This document shows, in pieces, positions 62,878 through 64,000 of a stretch of 64,000 nt of DNA (position 1 is the stretch's first letter; each line of letters starts with the position of its first letter). The position numbers were made by a program, and so were the translations under genes. The notes beneath the pieces were generated by a model. That model worked only from the letters and a program-made list of their open reading frames with translations. It had not been told where the DNA came from and did no database searches. The stretch is taken from the NCBI GenBank assembly GCA_016787575.1, contig JAEUUO010000007.1, positions 186,001 to 250,000 on the forward strand, in the 5' to 3' direction. Source of the DNA: Saprospiraceae bacterium. Its GTDB lineage: Bacteria; Bacteroidota; Bacteroidia; Chitinophagales; Saprospiraceae.

Positions 62878-64000
62878 TTACATTGTTAGACTATTGATGG
62901 TTTTACCGATGTAGGTTCCTTGTTTTTGTCCGGCTTCCAGACTAAAACGATAATGAATCCCTCCATATAAACTGGACATATTGATTTCATCCGCCATTTG
63001 CTGGAACGATTTATACGCCCTTGGGGCACCGTTGATATCTTTTCTGAATTCGTGGGTACGATCTGTAAATGCATAATTGTATCCAAACAATTGATTTAAT
63101 ATTTCTGAGCTCGTCATTGCTACTGCAGATGGGCTGGCTGAATATTCCGGAGTCGCTTGTGAACTGATGAGTGATTCAAAATCAGCATCGATGTTTTCGC
63201 GGATGTATGTTTCCGGACGAAGCATGTTGTATTTGTATTTTACTTTCCAGGCTGCAACGGTTGCATCGTGTAAGCCAATACCCAACATGACATAAGCTTT
63301 AGCCGTAAATGCCAAATCTTTATTTTCTTTATTCAGGATGCTAACCAAAATAGCCATCATGTGTCCTGAAACGGAGATTGCATTGTCTTGATCATCGTTC
63401 CAGTATTTTACCATACTGACTGTATTGGCATCTAAATTTTTTACCCGGTTTCTAACATCCAATGCGTAAGCATAAAATACGGAGCTGGTAGATTTCGAAT
63501 AACTTGGAGGTGTACTTAAATCGATCTCAGCCGATTCTTTAACAAAAGTCCGGACTTCTCCCCAAAAAGGTAAAAGCGGTTTTTTAATTTGATTGGAAGT
63601 TGGCGCCCAAAGTCCCTGACCCTGTGGGGGGGTATAATTTACAGGGTAGTTATTTAGATATGCTAAATCTTGTCCGTCGGTTAAAGAATATTCATAAATA
63701 GCTTTTCCCATCATTTGGCCAAACAATCTTGATTTTCTGGCGATGTCCGGATTCACAGTGTTTGACAATTCCAAATCATTTTGAGTATACAAATCCTGAA
63801 TTTTTCTCAAACCTGCAGGGGCTGTATTGCGGTAATAATGATTGAACAAAGCATACATGCAGTCATTCACTGCCAGAGACCAACTAACTTCACCTCCTTC
63901 TGCAATAATTGGAAGGCTTCCACTGGAAAGGCCTTCTAATTTACCTTGTAAGCTTGGTTGACGATCCATACCTAACTGAACCGTTTCATAGATAGCAAGG
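62878..64000 (-). CDS. Vanadium-dependent haloperoxidase / PAP2-family protein (partial, degenerate active site)
   Basis: The frame runs off the window edge. An internal ATG at 63969 is not the start, because the upstream residues LAIYETVQLGMDRQPSLQG continue the AxYDAVN-type helix of the family. About 374 residues are visible. The all-helical fold has the first site motif KYKYNMLRP (KX6RP), then PEYSASPSAVAMTSSEIL and SSLYGGIHYRFSLEAGQKQG. In the family the second motif is normally PEYPSGH and the third SRxYGGIH; here the acid-base His of the second and the Arg of the third are missing, while the vanadate/phosphate-ligating His in GGIH is retained. It may be catalytically altered or inactive. 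A terminator follows. Confidence 0.85.
   Translation of the reverse strand, partial: LAIYETVQLGMDRQPSLQGKLEGLSSGSLPIIAEGGEVSWSLAVNDCMYALFNHYYRNTAPAGLRKIQDLYTQNDLELSNTVNPDIARKSRLFGQMMGKAIYEYSLTDGQDLAYLNNYPVNYTPPQGQGLWAPTSNQIKKPLLPFWGEVRTFVKESAEIDLSTPPSYSKSTSSVFYAYALDVRNRVKNLDANTVSMVKYWNDDQDNAISVSGHMMAILVSILNKENKDLAFTAKAYVMLGIGLHDATVAAWKVKYKYNMLRPETYIRENIDADFESLISSQATPEYSASPSAVAMTSSEILNQLFGYNYAFTDRTHEFRKDINGAPRAYKSFQQMADEINMSSLYGGIHYRFSLEAGQKQGTYIGKTINSLTM

Overview
The window is a chromosomal segment of an AT-rich, Gram-negative member of the Bacteroidota, most likely close to Saprospiraceae/Saprospiria. Visible support: several secreted proteins end in type IX secretion (T9SS) sorting-like domains; several intergenic regions carry the Bacteroidota -7 promoter element TAnnTTTG; the 14-gene complex I operon has a short NuoG without the large molybdopterin-fold domain; and there are SprB, GEVED, SdrD-B and DUF11-type extracellular modules. 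Lineage below phylum is inference.

Layout. 1-4.3 kb: the tail of a TolC-like efflux protein, pdxH, lon and a four-helix-bundle (S23/IVS) protein, separated by AT-rich heptamer arrays and one purine-rich patch. 4.5-24.1 kb: one 19.7 kb gene for a 6,551-residue surface protein (N-terminal hydrophobic segments and signal peptide, beta-propeller-like SBBP region, GEVED, PKD-like and SprB modules, 24 tandem copies of a 152-residue domain, three DUF11 domains, four SdrD-B domains, T9SS tail). 24.7-30.2 kb: two paralogous Cys-rich secreted proteins and an outer-membrane-type protein. 30.3-34.0 kb: a holB-ricT-lpdA run. 34.2-46.9 kb: the complete nuoA-N operon (minus strand). 47-64 kb: a queD-like gene, T9SS cargo proteins, an FAD oxidoreductase overlapping a membrane polyferredoxin, a lipoprotein, tadA/guaB (divergent), a VOC protein, tRNA-Leu(CAG), metG, another T9SS cargo protein and a partial vanadium-haloperoxidase-family protein cut by the window edge.

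How it fits together: complex I, LpdA and the polyferredoxin pair are respiratory/redox functions; PdxH, GuaB, TadA, MetG, HolB and Lon are housekeeping; the remainder is a large investment in T9SS-exported surface proteins, headed by the giant repeat protein.

Most interesting non-gene structure: a REP-like cluster abutting tRNA-Leu that duplicates 14 bp of the tRNA 3' end and carries hairpins whose arms change in a compensatory way (57.96-58.29 kb), and a tandemly duplicated 213-bp unit with two inverted-repeat hairpins (62.38-62.8 kb). No CRISPR array, transposase, integrase, rRNA or phage gene was seen.
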